The notes beneath the pieces are model-generated. The model worked only from the letters and a program-made list of their open reading frames with translations. It was not told the DNA's origin and ran no database searches. From Streptomyces triticagri (GTDB taxonomy: Bacteria; Actinomycetota; Actinomycetes; Streptomycetales; Streptomycetaceae): a stretch of 32,792 bases of DNA. Below are positions 14,425 through 22,933 of the stretch, in pieces. Location: contig NZ_QUAK01000103.1 in NCBI RefSeq assembly GCF_003429565.1, forward strand, positions 1 to 32,792, written 5' to 3'. A program made the translations under genes and the position numbers. Positions within the stretch are counted from its first letter, which is position 1. Each line of letters starts with the position of its first letter.

Positions 14425-15564
14425 GTGACCGAGCACATGACGGTCATGGAGCAGCGAGCGGCCCACCGGCCCGCCCCGCCGCCCGCCTGGAAGCTTCGTA
14501 CGGACCCGGGGCCGCTGCTCCCGGAGGCCGAGCCGCGGCGGGTGCTCGGCACGCCTGCGGCGGCGAAGGCGGACCCGCAGCTGCTGCGCGCCCTGTACGA
14601 GCAGCTGGTCCGCGGCCGTCGGTACAACGCGCAGGCGACGGCCCTCACCAAGCAGGGCAGACTCGCGGTCTATCCGTCGAGCACGGGTCAGGAGGCCTGC
14701 GAGGTCGCCGCCGCCCTGGTGCTCGAGGAGCAGGACTGGCTGTTCCCGAGCTATCGGGACACGCTCGCCGCGGTCGCCCGCGGCCTCGACCCGGTGCAGG
14801 CCCTGTCCCTGCTCCGCGGCGACTGGCACACCGGATACGACCCGCGCGAGCACCGGATCGCCCCGCTCAGCACCCCGCTGGCCACCCAGCTGCCGCATGC
14901 GGTGGGCCTGGCCCACGCCGCGCGGCTGCGCGGCGACGACACGGTGGCGCTCGCCCTGGTCGGTGACGGCGGCACCAGCGAGGGCGACTTCCACGAGGCG
15001 CTGAACTTCGCGGCGGTCTGGCAGGCCCCGGTGGTCTTCCTGGTGCAGAACAACGGCTTCGCCATCTCCGTCCCGCTGCACAAGCAGACGGCGGCCCCGT
15101 CCCTCGCCCACAAGGCGGTCGGGTACGGCATGCCGGGCCGGCTCGTCGACGGCAATGACGCGGTGGCCGTGCACCAGGTGCTCGACGAGGCCGTGCGCCA
15201 CGCGCGCGAGGGCGGCGGCCCGACCCTGGTGGAGGCGGTCACCTACCGCCTCGAGGCGCATACGAACGCGGACGACGCCACCCGCTACCGGGACGACGAG
15301 GAGGTGGCGGCCTGGCGTGCACACGACCCGATCGTCCTCCTGGAGAAGGAGCTCACCGACCGCGACCTCCTGGACGAGTCCGGGATACAGGCGGCCCGGG
15401 ACGCGGCCGACGCGTTCGCGGCGGGACTGCGCGAGCGGATGAACCAGGACGCGGAGCTCGACCCGATGGACCTGTTCCGTCACATCTACGCGGAGCAGAC
15501 TCAGCAACTACGCGAGCAGGCCGCTCAGTTGCGCGCCGAGCTCGAGGCGGAGGACGAGCGATGA
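14425..15564 (+). CDS. bkdA: Branched-chain 2-oxoacid dehydrogenase E1 alpha subunit
   Basis: This 379-aa thiamine diphosphate enzyme subunit decarboxylates keto acids derived from Val, Leu and Ile. The ThDP motif runs from GDGGTSEGDFHEALNF to VQNNGFAIS (GDG...NN). FPSYRDTLAA and RLEAHTNADDATRYR are typical E1 alpha segments. The start was set at GTG 14425, eight bases after AGGAGG; GTG 14416 overlaps that Shine-Dalgarno and is rejected. The stop overlaps bkdB by four bases (ATGA). It is the first gene of bkdABC, controlled by the bkdR-bkdA intergenic region. The products supply branched acyl-CoA starters for fatty acid and polyketide synthesis. Confidence 0.94.
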   Translation: MTEHMTVMEQRAAHRPAPPPAWKLRTDPGPLLPEAEPRRVLGTPAAAKADPQLLRALYEQLVRGRRYNAQATALTKQGRLAVYPSSTGQEACEVAAALVLEEQDWLFPSYRDTLAAVARGLDPVQALSLLRGDWHTGYDPREHRIAPLSTPLATQLPHAVGLAHAARLRGDDTVALALVGDGGTSEGDFHEALNFAAVWQAPVVFLVQNNGFAISVPLHKQTAAPSLAHKAVGYGMPGRLVDGNDAVAVHQVLDEAVRHAREGGGPTLVEAVTYRLEAHTNADDATRYRDDEEVAAWRAHDPIVLLEKELTDRDLLDESGIQAARDAADAFAAGLRERMNQDAELDPMDLFRHIYAEQTQQLREQAAQLRAELEAEDER

Positions 15565-16589
15565 CCACCACCGCGCCCGCCCCGGCCGCCGCCGCGGGCA
15601 CCAAACCGGCCTCCATGGCGCAGGCCCTGCAGCGCGCCCTGCGGGACGCACTGACCGAGGACCCGACCGTGCATGTGATGGGTGAGGACGTCGGCGCGCT
15701 CGGCGGGGTCTTCCGCATCACCGACGGGCTCGCCGCCGACTTCGGCGAGGAGCGCTGCACAGACACCCCGCTGGCCGAGGCGGGCATCCTCGGCACGGCG
15801 GTGGGCATGGCGATGTACGGGCTGCGGCCGGTCGTGGAGATGCAGTTCGACGCCTTCGCCTATCCGGCGTTCGAGCAGCTGATCTCGCACGTCTCGCGGA
15901 TGCGGAACCGCACACGGGGCGCGATGCCCCTGCCGATCACCATCCGGGTGCCGTACGGCGGCGGGATCGGTGGCGTCGAGCACCACAGCGACTCCTCCGA
16001 GGCGTACTACCTGGCGACGCCCGGGCTGCATGTGGTGACGCCGGCGACCGTCGCCGACGCATACGGACTGCTGCGGCAGTCGATCGCATCGGATGATCCG
16101 GTCGTGTTCCTCGAGCCCAAGCGGCTCTACTGGTCGAAGGACGTGTGGAACCCGGAAGCGCCGTCGTCCGTAGAGGAGTTGGGCCGGGCGGCGGTCAGGC
16201 GCGCCGGGCGGAGCGCGACACTGATCACCTACGGCCCGTCGCTGCCGGTGTGCCTGGAGGCGGCGGAGGCGGCCCGCGCGGAGGGGTGGGACCTCGAGGT
16301 GGTGGACCTGCGTTCGCTCGTGCCCTTCGACGACGCCACGGTCTGCGCCAGCGTGCGCCGCACCGGACGGGCGGTGATCGTGCACGAGGCGGCCGGATTC
16401 GGCGGGCCCGGCGGGGAGATCGCCGCGCGGGTCACGGAGCGGTGCTTCCATCATCTGGAGGCCCCGGTTCTGCGGGTCACCGGATTCGACATTCCCTATC
16501 CGCCGCCGATGCTCGAGCGGCATCATCTGCCGGGAGTCGACCGGATCCTGGACGCGGTGGCGCGGCTGCAGTGGGAGGCGGAGAGCTGA
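15561..16589 (+). CDS. bkdB: Branched-chain 2-oxoacid dehydrogenase E1 beta subunit
   Basis: The product is 342 aa, the transketolase-type partner of BkdA. MGEDVGALGGVFRITDGL near the N-terminus, DTPLAEAGILGTAVGMAMYGLRPVVEMQFDAF, and RVPYGGGIGGVEHHSDSSEAYY are hallmarks of E1 beta. The C-terminal domain includes LITYGPSLPVCLEAAE and VVDLRSLVPFDDATV. An alanine/proline-rich leader of about 15 residues precedes the conserved region. ATG 15561 overlaps the bkdA stop, and its own stop shares one base with the bkdC start (TGATG). Confidence 0.95.
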   Translation: MTTTAPAPAAAAGTKPASMAQALQRALRDALTEDPTVHVMGEDVGALGGVFRITDGLAADFGEERCTDTPLAEAGILGTAVGMAMYGLRPVVEMQFDAFAYPAFEQLISHVSRMRNRTRGAMPLPITIRVPYGGGIGGVEHHSDSSEAYYLATPGLHVVTPATVADAYGLLRQSIASDDPVVFLEPKRLYWSKDVWNPEAPSSVEELGRAAVRRAGRSATLITYGPSLPVCLEAAEAARAEGWDLEVVDLRSLVPFDDATVCASVRRTGRAVIVHEAAGFGGPGGEIAARVTERCFHHLEAPVLRVTGFDIPYPPPMLERHHLPGVDRILDAVARLQWEAES

Positions 16590-18082
16590 TGGCGCAGGTG
16601 CTCGAGTTCACGCTGCCCGATCTCGGTGAGGGCCTCACCGAGGCGGAGATCGTGCGCTGGCTGGTGGACGTGGGCGAGGTGGTGGCCGTCGACCAGCCGG
16701 TCGTCGAGGTCGAGACGGCCAAGGCGATGGTCGAGGTGCCGTGCCCGTACGCGGGTGTGGTGACGGCGCGCTTCGGTGCGGAGGGTGCGGAACTGCCGGT
16801 GGGCGCCCCGCTGTTGACCGTCGCGGTGGGGGCGTCCGAGACGGCGGAGCCCGCCGCTGCGTCCGGCGCGTCCGGCGCCTCGTCGGCCGGTGAGCGGCAG
16901 TCGGGGGAGAGCGGACCGGAGACGCAGGAGTCCGGCAATGTGCTGGTGGGGTACGGGACCACGGCCCCGCCCGTCCGCCGGCGCCGAGTGCGGGCACAGG
17001 GCCCGGCGAGCGCGCGAGAGGCCACGGCCGGCGATGGTCCGGCCGGTTCGGTCTCACCTGCCGTGGCCGCTGAGGCCGGCAGCGACCTCCCCAGCGACCT
17101 CCCCACGGACCGAGCCGTGCACGCCGTGCGGCGCCCCGAGGACTCCGCCGGCGCCGCGGACACCGCGGACATCGCCGCGAGTGAGGGCCCCGTACCGGTG
17201 ATTTCCCCGCTGGTGCGCCGCCTCGCCCGCGAACACGGGCTCGATCTCCGCGAGTTGAACGGCTCCGGCCCCGACGGCCTCATCCTGCGCGCCGACGTCG
17301 AGTACGCCCTGAGAGCGGCCGGGTCGCCCGCGCGCAGCACAGCGGCGGACCGGCCCGCCGCCCCGGCGCAGGCGCCTGCCGCCACCGACGCGGACACGGT
17401 ACGGGTCCCCCTCAAGGGAGTCCGCGGTGCCGTCGCCGACAAGCTGGCCCGCAGCCGCCGGGAGATCCCCGACGCGACCTGCTGGGTGGACGCGGACGCG
17501 ACGGAACTGCTGCGGACACGCGCGGTGATGAACGCGGCGGGCGGACCGAAGATCTCCGTCCTGGCGCTCTTCGCGCGCATCTGCGTCGCCGCCCTCGACC
17601 GGCATCCGGAGCTCAACTCGATGGTGGACACGGAGGCCAGGGAGGTCGTCCGGCTCGACCGGGTCCACCTCGGGTTCGCGGCGCAGACCGACCGCGGCCT
17701 GATGGTCCCGGTGGTGCGGGACGCGCACGGGCTCGGCGCGGAGTCGCTCAGCACCGAGTTCGCCCGGCTCACCGAGGCCGCTCGCGAGGGCCGGCTGTCC
17801 CCGGCGGAGCTGACCGGCGGCACCTTCACGCTGAACAACTACGGAGTGTTCGGAGTGGACGGCTCCACTCCGATCATCAACCACCCCGAGGCCGCCATGC
17901 TGGGCGTCGGCCGCATAGCCCAGAAGCCCTGGGTGCACGACGGCGAGCTGGCGGTCCGCCAGGTGGTGCAGCTCTCGCTGACCTTCGACCACCGCGTCTG
18001 CGACGGCGGCACGGCGGGCGGCTTCCTTCGGTACGTGGCGGACTGCGTCGAGCAGCCGTCGGTGCTGCTGCGCACGCTCTGA
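16589..18082 (+). CDS. bkdC: Branched-chain 2-oxoacid dehydrogenase E2 (lipoamide acyltransferase)
   Basis: This 497-aa E2 core subunit transfers the acyl group from E1 to CoA. The N-terminal lipoyl domain carries VEVETAKAMVEVP with the lipoylated Lys (about residue 44). A long Ala/Pro/Ser linker is followed by the peripheral subunit-binding domain (about 203-240, ISPLVRRLAREHGLDL). The C-terminal acyltransferase domain has TFTLNNYGVFG and LTFDHRVCDGGTAGGFL, i.e. the catalytic HxxxDG. There is one lipoyl domain only. ATG 16589 overlaps the bkdB stop. An upstream in-frame extension is antisense noise. No E3 gene is adjacent, so lipoamide dehydrogenase must come from elsewhere. Confidence 0.95.
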   Translation: MAQVLEFTLPDLGEGLTEAEIVRWLVDVGEVVAVDQPVVEVETAKAMVEVPCPYAGVVTARFGAEGAELPVGAPLLTVAVGASETAEPAAASGASGASSAGERQSGESGPETQESGNVLVGYGTTAPPVRRRRVRAQGPASAREATAGDGPAGSVSPAVAAEAGSDLPSDLPTDRAVHAVRRPEDSAGAADTADIAASEGPVPVISPLVRRLAREHGLDLRELNGSGPDGLILRADVEYALRAAGSPARSTAADRPAAPAQAPAATDADTVRVPLKGVRGAVADKLARSRREIPDATCWVDADATELLRTRAVMNAAGGPKISVLALFARICVAALDRHPELNSMVDTEAREVVRLDRVHLGFAAQTDRGLMVPVVRDAHGLGAESLSTEFARLTEAAREGRLSPAELTGGTFTLNNYGVFGVDGSTPIINHPEAAMLGVGRIAQKPWVHDGELAVRQVVQLSLTFDHRVCDGGTAGGFLRYVADCVEQPSVLLRTL

Positions 18083-18084
18083 CC

Positions 18085-18099
18085 GGTCGCGCCGCGACC
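18085..18099. terminator. Inverted repeat after bkdC, possible terminator
   Basis: GGTCGCG-C-CGCGACC has perfect 7-bp arms three bases past the bkdC stop. There is no T tract, as is common in actinobacteria, and the one-base centre means inner pairs must open. It would separate bkdABC from the molybdopterin-type operon. Confidence 0.35.
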
Positions 18100-18134
18100 T
18101 GGGGCCCGGGGGTGGCGCGGGTGCGGCTTGTGGC

Positions 18135-18140
18135 GATACT
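18135..18140 (+). promoter_or_regulatory. Putative -10 (GATACT) for leaderless MobA-like mRNA
   Basis: GATACT is followed by six bases and then GTG 18147. There is no Shine-Dalgarno sequence, and no -35 better than random. Confidence 0.42.
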
Positions 18141-18146
18141 CGGTGG

Positions 18147-19226
18147 GTGACCTCGAACGACGGCACGCCCGCCACGCCCGCCCCGTCCGCCACGCCCGCC
18201 CCGTCCGCCACGCCCGCCCCGTCCGCCGCTCCCACCCCGAACCACGTCCCCGGCGCCCCGAGCCCTTCGGCCGGCGCCCCGCGTCGGCCGTACGACGCGG
18301 TCGTGCTGGCCGGCGGGGCGGCCCGGCGGCTCGGCGGTGTCGACAAGCCGGGCGTGCGGGTGGGCGGCCGGCGCCTCCTCGACCGCGTGCTCACCGCCTG
18401 CGCGGACGCGGACCGCACCGTGGTCGTCGCGGAACCCCGGCAGACGGTCAGGCCCGTCGAGTGGGTACGCGAAGAGCCGCCCGGCGGTGGCCCGTTGGCC
18501 GCGCTCGAGGCCGGGCTGCGCCGCACCGAGTGCCCCGTGGTCCTGGTGCTCTCCGCGGATCTGCCGTTCCTCGACGCACCTGCCGTACGGACACTGCTCA
18601 CCGCCCTGACGCCGCCGGGCGGCACACCGGCGACCGCAGAGATCCCGTACGACCGCGGCGAGGACGCACCGTCCCCACACGGCGAGGACGCACCGTCCCC
18701 GTACGACGGTGTGCTGTTCGTCGACGTCGACGGGCGTGATCAGCCGCTGGTCGCGGCCTATCGACGGGAGTCACTGGTGCGGGAGCTGGACCTGTTGCGC
18801 GCCGAGCACGGTGCGCTCGCCGGGCTGCCACTGCGCCGCCTGCTCGTCGGCCTCCGGCTCGCCAGGGCGTCCGCCCCGGGCGGCTCGGCGGCCGCGGTCG
18901 ACTGCGACACCTGGGAGGACATCGCCGCCGCCCGCGCACGGATCAGGGAGCATGAGCACGTGCTGGATGAATGGATGACCGCAGTCAAGGACGAACTGGG
19001 TATCGAGCTGGACGTCGACACCGGCGTACTGCTCGATCTGGCGCGCGATGCCGCGCACGGTGTGGCCAGGCCGGCCGCGCCCCTGACCACGTTCCTCGTC
19101 GGATACGCGGCGGGCCGTGCGGGCGGCGACGCCGAGGCCGTCGCCGAGGCCACCCGCAAGGCCACGGCGCTGGCCGCGCGCTGGGCGGAGGAGGCCGCGC
19201 AGAGCGACGGGCCGGACGCGACATGA
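18147..19226 (+). CDS. MobA-like nucleotidyltransferase fused to DUF6457-type domain
   Basis: The product is 359 aa. After a repetitive leader (three ATPAPS units) the nucleotidyltransferase domain (about 48-245) begins with VVLAGGAARRLGGVDKPGV, the MobA-type LAGG...G.DK nucleotide loop, followed by LSADLPFLDAPAV with the metal-binding Asp. The C-terminal 95 residues (DEWMTAVKDELGIELD to the end) form a separate helical domain that I recognise as DUF6457. A pair of 8-aa repeats (GEDAPSPH/Y) interrupts the nucleotidyltransferase domain. It probably attaches GMP or CMP to molybdopterin, as the moeA-like gene overlaps its stop (ATGA), but strict MobA identity is uncertain. Confidence 0.87.
   Translation: MTSNDGTPATPAPSATPAPSATPAPSAAPTPNHVPGAPSPSAGAPRRPYDAVVLAGGAARRLGGVDKPGVRVGGRRLLDRVLTACADADRTVVVAEPRQTVRPVEWVREEPPGGGPLAALEAGLRRTECPVVLVLSADLPFLDAPAVRTLLTALTPPGGTPATAEIPYDRGEDAPSPHGEDAPSPYDGVLFVDVDGRDQPLVAAYRRESLVRELDLLRAEHGALAGLPLRRLLVGLRLARASAPGGSAAAVDCDTWEDIAAARARIREHEHVLDEWMTAVKDELGIELDVDTGVLLDLARDAAHGVARPAAPLTTFLVGYAAGRAGGDAEAVAEATRKATALAARWAEEAAQSDGPDAT
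18171..18224 (+). repeat. Three 18-bp tandem repeats at the MobA-like N-terminus
   Basis: Three consecutive 18-base units encode ATPAPS each, continuing into degenerate AAPTPN. They form a disordered leader before the catalytic domain and keep the reading frame. Confidence 0.85.
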
Positions 19227-20809
19227 CCGGGCCCGGTCCGACGGACGGGCACGACCCGGACGTCGAGGAAGCCCTCGCCCTGGTCCGGGCCGCCCGCGAG
19301 GACAGCGAGCGGCACGGATCCGGCCGCGGCGACGGCCCCCCGCCGGGCACCGCCGCCGGCGGCTCCCGCATCGGCCGCCCGGCGACCCACGGGAGCGACC
19401 GCAGAACCGCGCACGCCCCCGACGACGGCGCTCCCCCCGACGACGGCGCTCCCGCCGACGACGGTGCCCCCGCCGACCGCGACGACAACCGCGAACTCCC
19501 CGACGACGAGCTCGCCTTCACCTTCACCCCCGTCGCCCCCGCGCCCACGCCGCACCCACCTCCGCACAAGCCCACCCACCCGGCGACCACCACCCACAGC
19601 CACACCTCCACCCCTTGGCCCCGGGCCCGCACCATCGCCCTGCGTGCGGCCGAACGCATCGTCGCCCGCGGTGCCCGCACACCGGCGCAGACCCCCGTCG
19701 ATCAGTCCCTCGGCCTGGTCCTGGCCGCACCCGTGGCCGCACTCACCGACCTGCCGTCCTTCGACACCTCCGCCATGGACGGCTGGGCGGTCGCAGGACC
19801 CGGCCCCTGGACCCTCCAGCAGGACGCGGTGCTGGCAGGTCTCGCCCAGCCCGCGCCGCTGGCCGACGGCGAGGCGATCGCCATCGCCACCGGCGCCCGC
19901 GTACCGCACGAGGCGACGGCGGTGATCCGCAGCGAGCACGGCCACCAGGACGGACACGGCCGCCTGCACGCCACCCGCGACGTGGCACACGGCCAGGACA
20001 TCCGCCCGCGCGGCCAGGAGTGCCGCAGCGGTGACCATCTGCTGCCCGCCGGCACCCTGATCACCCCGGCGGCGATCGGCCTCGCGGCGGCCGCCGGATA
20101 CGACACCCTCGCCACCGTCCCGCGGCCACGCGCCGAAGTGTTCGTACTCGGCGACGAGTTGCTCACCGCCGGACTCCCCCGCGACGGCCTCATCCGCGAT
20201 GCGCTCGGCCCGATGCTGCCGCCGTGGCTGCGCGCCCTGGGCGCCGAGGTGGTGTCCGTACGGCGGCTCGGCGACGACGCGCAGGCGCTGCGCAAGGCGG
20301 TCGCCGGCTCCGACGCGGACCTGATCGTCACCACCGGAGGCACCGCCTCGGGACCCGTCGACCACGTCCACCCCACCCTGCAGCACGTCGGTGCCGAACT
20401 CCTGGTGGACGGAGTGGAGGTGCGCCCCGGCCACCCCATGCTGCTGGCCCGCCTGACCGAGAGCCGTCACCTGGTGGGCCTGCCCGGCAATCCGCTCGCC
20501 GCGGTCTCGGGGCTGCTGACACTGGCGGAGCCCGTGCTGCGTACGCTGGCGGGGCGGGCCGCACCGGACCCGTACCCGGCGCCGATCCGCGACGCCGTCC
20601 CCGGGCATCCGCACGACACCCGCCTCGTCCCCGTCGCACTGCGCGGCGACGAGGCCGTGCCGCTGCACTACAACGGTCCTGCGATGCTCCGCGGCATCGC
20701 CGCGTCCGACGGAGTCGCCGTGGTGCCGCCCGGTGGCGCGGAGCCGGGACAGGAACTCGAGATCCTCGACCTGCCGTGGGCATGGTCGCCAGAGGAGTGT
20801 TTCACGTGA
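19223..20809 (+). CDS. moeA: MoeA-like molybdopterin molybdotransferase, divergent
   Basis: The product is 528 aa, longer than usual MoeA (about 400) because of a roughly 130-aa acidic/Pro-rich disordered leader with DDGAP repeats. The MoeA core has LPSFDTSAMDGWAVAG (the SAMDG(Y/W) signature), VFVLGDELLTAG, a TTGG loop, and VGLPGNPLAAVSGLLTLAEP. Two spots differ from classic MoeA: the usual GDYD after TTGG is replaced by ASGPVDH, and the DTN-type motif is IRDALGPML. MoeA inserts molybdate into adenylylated molybdopterin; the changes leave activity open. The start overlaps the upstream gene, and the stop overlaps the K+ channel start inside a parS site. Confidence 0.85.
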   Translation: MTGPGPTDGHDPDVEEALALVRAAREDSERHGSGRGDGPPPGTAAGGSRIGRPATHGSDRRTAHAPDDGAPPDDGAPADDGAPADRDDNRELPDDELAFTFTPVAPAPTPHPPPHKPTHPATTTHSHTSTPWPRARTIALRAAERIVARGARTPAQTPVDQSLGLVLAAPVAALTDLPSFDTSAMDGWAVAGPGPWTLQQDAVLAGLAQPAPLADGEAIAIATGARVPHEATAVIRSEHGHQDGHGRLHATRDVAHGQDIRPRGQECRSGDHLLPAGTLITPAAIGLAAAAGYDTLATVPRPRAEVFVLGDELLTAGLPRDGLIRDALGPMLPPWLRALGAEVVSVRRLGDDAQALRKAVAGSDADLIVTTGGTASGPVDHVHPTLQHVGAELLVDGVEVRPGHPMLLARLTESRHLVGLPGNPLAAVSGLLTLAEPVLRTLAGRAAPDPYPAPIRDAVPGHPHDTRLVPVALRGDEAVPLHYNGPAMLRGIAASDGVAVVPPGGAEPGQELEILDLPWAWSPEECFT

Positions 20810-20812
20810 AAC
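20799..20812. other. parS: parS centromere site (ParB binding)
   Basis: GTTTCACGTGAAAC is the perfect 14-bp parS core; with flanks it reads TGTTTCACGTGAAACT, 15 of 16 matching the general parS consensus. ParB binds such sites to load and spread for chromosome segregation, and in Streptomyces most lie within a few hundred kb of oriC. Here it also encodes the last codons and stop of moeA and the start GTG of the channel gene. Confidence 0.9.
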
Positions 20813-21903
20813 TTCCCGGCCAGGACGCGATGGCCCGGGGGGCCGACGAGCACCTGATCACCACCCCGATCAAGCTGCCGCGCAGGGTGATCGAACGCCC
20901 GTTGCTGCAGGTCGGGAAGCGGCTGGCGATGGCGCTCGCGGTCCTGGTCGGCACGGCGTTCATCGTCTATCTCGACCACGACGGTTACGGCGACAACTCC
21001 GACGGCAGCGTCGATCTGCTCGACGCGTTCTACTACGCCACGGTCACGCTCTCCACCACGGGCTACGGAGACATCGTCCCGGTGAGCGACACCGCCCGGC
21101 TCATCAATATCCTCGCAGTCACGCCGCTGCGCGTGCTCTTCCTGATCATCCTGGTCGGCACCACCCTCGAGGTCCTCACCGAACGGACCCGCGAAGAGTT
21201 CCGACTGAACCGCTGGAGGTCCCAGTTGCGGGCACACACCGTCGTCGTGGGCTTCGGCACGAAGGGCCGCTCGGCGATCCAGACGCTGTGCGCGACCGGT
21301 CTGTCGAAGGAGCAGATCGTCATCGTCGATCCGAGCAACAAGGTGATCGAGGCGGCCACTTCGGAGGGTTTCGTCGGTGTGATCGGCGATGCGACCCGCA
21401 GCGATGTGCTGCTGCGGGCGGAGACGCAGAAGGCCCGGCAGGTCGTCATCGCCACCCAGCGCGACGACACGGCGGTCCTGGTCGCGCTCACCGCACGGCA
21501 GATGAACCGCGGCGCCAAGATCGTGGCCGCGGTCCGCGAGGAGGAGAACGCGCCGCTGCTCCGCCAGTCCGGCGCCGACGCGGTGATCACCAGCGCCAGT
21601 GCGGCCGGCCGGCTGCTCGGTCTCTCGGTCCTGAGCCCCAGCGCGGGCACGGTGATGGAGGACCTCATCCAGCAGGGCACCGGCCTCGATCTGGTCGAAC
21701 GCCCGGTGATAAAGGCCGAGGTGGGCAAGGGCGTCCGGGAGACCGAGGACCTCGTGGTCAGTGTCGTACGCGGGCACCGGCTGCTCGGGTACGACGATCC
21801 GGCGGCCAGCCCGCTGCAGTTGACGGACCGTCTGATCACGATCGTGCGGGCCACCCCGGACGGGCCCCAACTCCGCGACACCAAGCCGCTGCCCCGGGAC
21901 TGA
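20806..21903 (+). CDS. Two-TM potassium channel with TrkA-N/RCK domain
   Basis: The product is 365 aa. TM1 is about 44-62 (MALAVLVGTAFIVYL), the pore loop carries the selectivity filter TLSTTGYGDIVP, and TM2 is about 99-122 (LRVLFLIILVGTTLEVL). The cytosolic part has a Rossmann-type RCK N domain beginning VVVGFGTKGRSAIQTL and including VIGDATRSDVLL, then an RCK C-like region (about 275-355). The family conducts K+ under control of bound ligand or ion. GTG 20806 has AGAGGAG eight bases upstream and overlaps the moeA stop as GTGA. GTG 20797 is in frame but too close to the Shine-Dalgarno. There is no obvious functional link to moeA. Confidence 0.93.
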   Translation: MKLPGQDAMARGADEHLITTPIKLPRRVIERPLLQVGKRLAMALAVLVGTAFIVYLDHDGYGDNSDGSVDLLDAFYYATVTLSTTGYGDIVPVSDTARLINILAVTPLRVLFLIILVGTTLEVLTERTREEFRLNRWRSQLRAHTVVVGFGTKGRSAIQTLCATGLSKEQIVIVDPSNKVIEAATSEGFVGVIGDATRSDVLLRAETQKARQVVIATQRDDTAVLVALTARQMNRGAKIVAAVREEENAPLLRQSGADAVITSASAAGRLLGLSVLSPSAGTVMEDLIQQGTGLDLVERPVIKAEVGKGVRETEDLVVSVVRGHRLLGYDDPAASPLQLTDRLITIVRATPDGPQLRDTKPLPRD

Positions 21904-21942
21904 CCTCCGGCCCCGCACCGGCACACGGGAGCGGGTGACGAG

Positions 21943-21948
21943 TAGCCT
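21943..21948 (+). promoter_or_regulatory. Putative -10 (TAGCCT) for leaderless quinone reductase mRNA
   Basis: TAGCCT is followed by seven bases and then ATG 21956. There is no ribosome binding site at the right distance for that ATG. Confidence 0.5.
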
Positions 21949-21955
21949 CGCGCTC

Positions 21956-22933
21956 ATGCATGCGATCACCATCCCCGAACCCGGTGGACCCGAGGCGCTC
22001 GTCTGGGCGGAGGTCCCCGATCCCGTGCCCGGTGAGGGCGAGGTCCTCGTCGAGGTCGCGGCCACCGCCGTGAACCGCGCCGACCTGCTGCAGCGTCAGG
22101 GCTTCTACGATCCGCCGCCCGGCTCGTCCCCGTACCCCGGTCTGGAGTGCTCCGGGCGCATCGCGGCGCTCGGGCCCGGGGTGAGCGGCTGGGCGGTCGG
22201 CGACGAGGTCTGTGCGCTGCTCGCGGACGGCGGCTATGCGGAGAAGGTCGCAGTCCCGGCCGGACAGCTGCTGCCGATTCCGGAGGGCGTCGATCTGGTC
22301 GCGGCCGCCTCGCTGCCCGAGGTGACGTGCACGGTCTGGTCGAACGTCTTCATGATCGCCCACCTGCGGCCGGGCGAGACGCTCCTGGTACACGGCGGGG
22401 CCAGCGGCATCGGCACGATGGCGATCCAGCTGGCCAAGGCGATCGGTGCGAAGGTGGCCGTCACGGCGGGCAGCGCGGAGAAGCTGGCCCGCTGCGCCGA
22501 GCTCGGTGCCGACGTCCTCATCAACTACCGCGAGCAGGACTTCGTGGACGAGGTGCGCAAGGCCACCGGCGGCGCCGGCGCCGACGTCATCCTCGACATC
22601 ATCGGCGCCAAATATCTGAACCAGAACGTGAAGGCGCTCGCGACCAGCGGCCGTCTGGCCATCATCGGTCTGCAGGGCGGCGTGAAGGGCGAGTTGAACC
22701 TCAACGCGCTGCTGCGCAAGCGCGCCGCCATCACCGCGACGACGCTGCGCGCCCGTCCCGCCGCGGAGAAGGCGGCGATCGTCGCGGCAGTACGGGAGCA
22801 TGTGTGGCCGCTGTTCGAGGCGGGCCGGGTACGACCGGTGATCGACCGGATGCTGCCGCTGAGCGAGGCGGCCGAGGGCCATCGGGTGCTCGAGAGCAGT
22901 GGGCACATCGGGAAGGTGCTGCTCACGCGCTGA
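21956..22933 (+). CDS. NAD(P)H:quinone oxidoreductase, MDR/PIG3 type
   Basis: The product is 325 aa, of the zinc-free medium-chain dehydrogenase/reductase superfamily. MHAITIPEPGGPEALVW and NRADLLQRQGFYDPPPGSS match the PIG3/QOR group; VHGGASGIGTMAIQLAKAIGAKV is the NADPH-binding Rossmann motif; GLQGGVKGELNLNALLRKRA and the C-terminal HIGKVLLTR also fit. It should reduce quinones or related electrophiles, though no substrate can be inferred. ATG 21956 was preferred over GTG/ATG 21935 because it gives the family N-terminus and follows TAGCCT by seven bases. It is not linked to the channel gene by overlap. Confidence 0.92.
   Translation: MHAITIPEPGGPEALVWAEVPDPVPGEGEVLVEVAATAVNRADLLQRQGFYDPPPGSSPYPGLECSGRIAALGPGVSGWAVGDEVCALLADGGYAEKVAVPAGQLLPIPEGVDLVAAASLPEVTCTVWSNVFMIAHLRPGETLLVHGGASGIGTMAIQLAKAIGAKVAVTAGSAEKLARCAELGADVLINYREQDFVDEVRKATGGAGADVILDIIGAKYLNQNVKALATSGRLAIIGLQGGVKGELNLNALLRKRAAITATTLRARPAAEKAAIVAAVREHVWPLFEAGRVRPVIDRMLPLSEAAEGHRVLESSGHIGKVLLTR

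Noticed and set aside
18758..20668. Long minus-strand frames opposite the MobA-like and MoeA-like genes
   Set aside because: Composition is that of an antisense shadow and there is no ribosome binding site; the plus strand has MobA and MoeA signatures with ATGA/GTGA coupling.
20797..20808. Start of the K+ channel at GTG 20797
   Set aside because: It overlaps its own Shine-Dalgarno (AGAGGAG ends at 20797). GTG 20806 has ideal spacing and the usual stop/start overlap.
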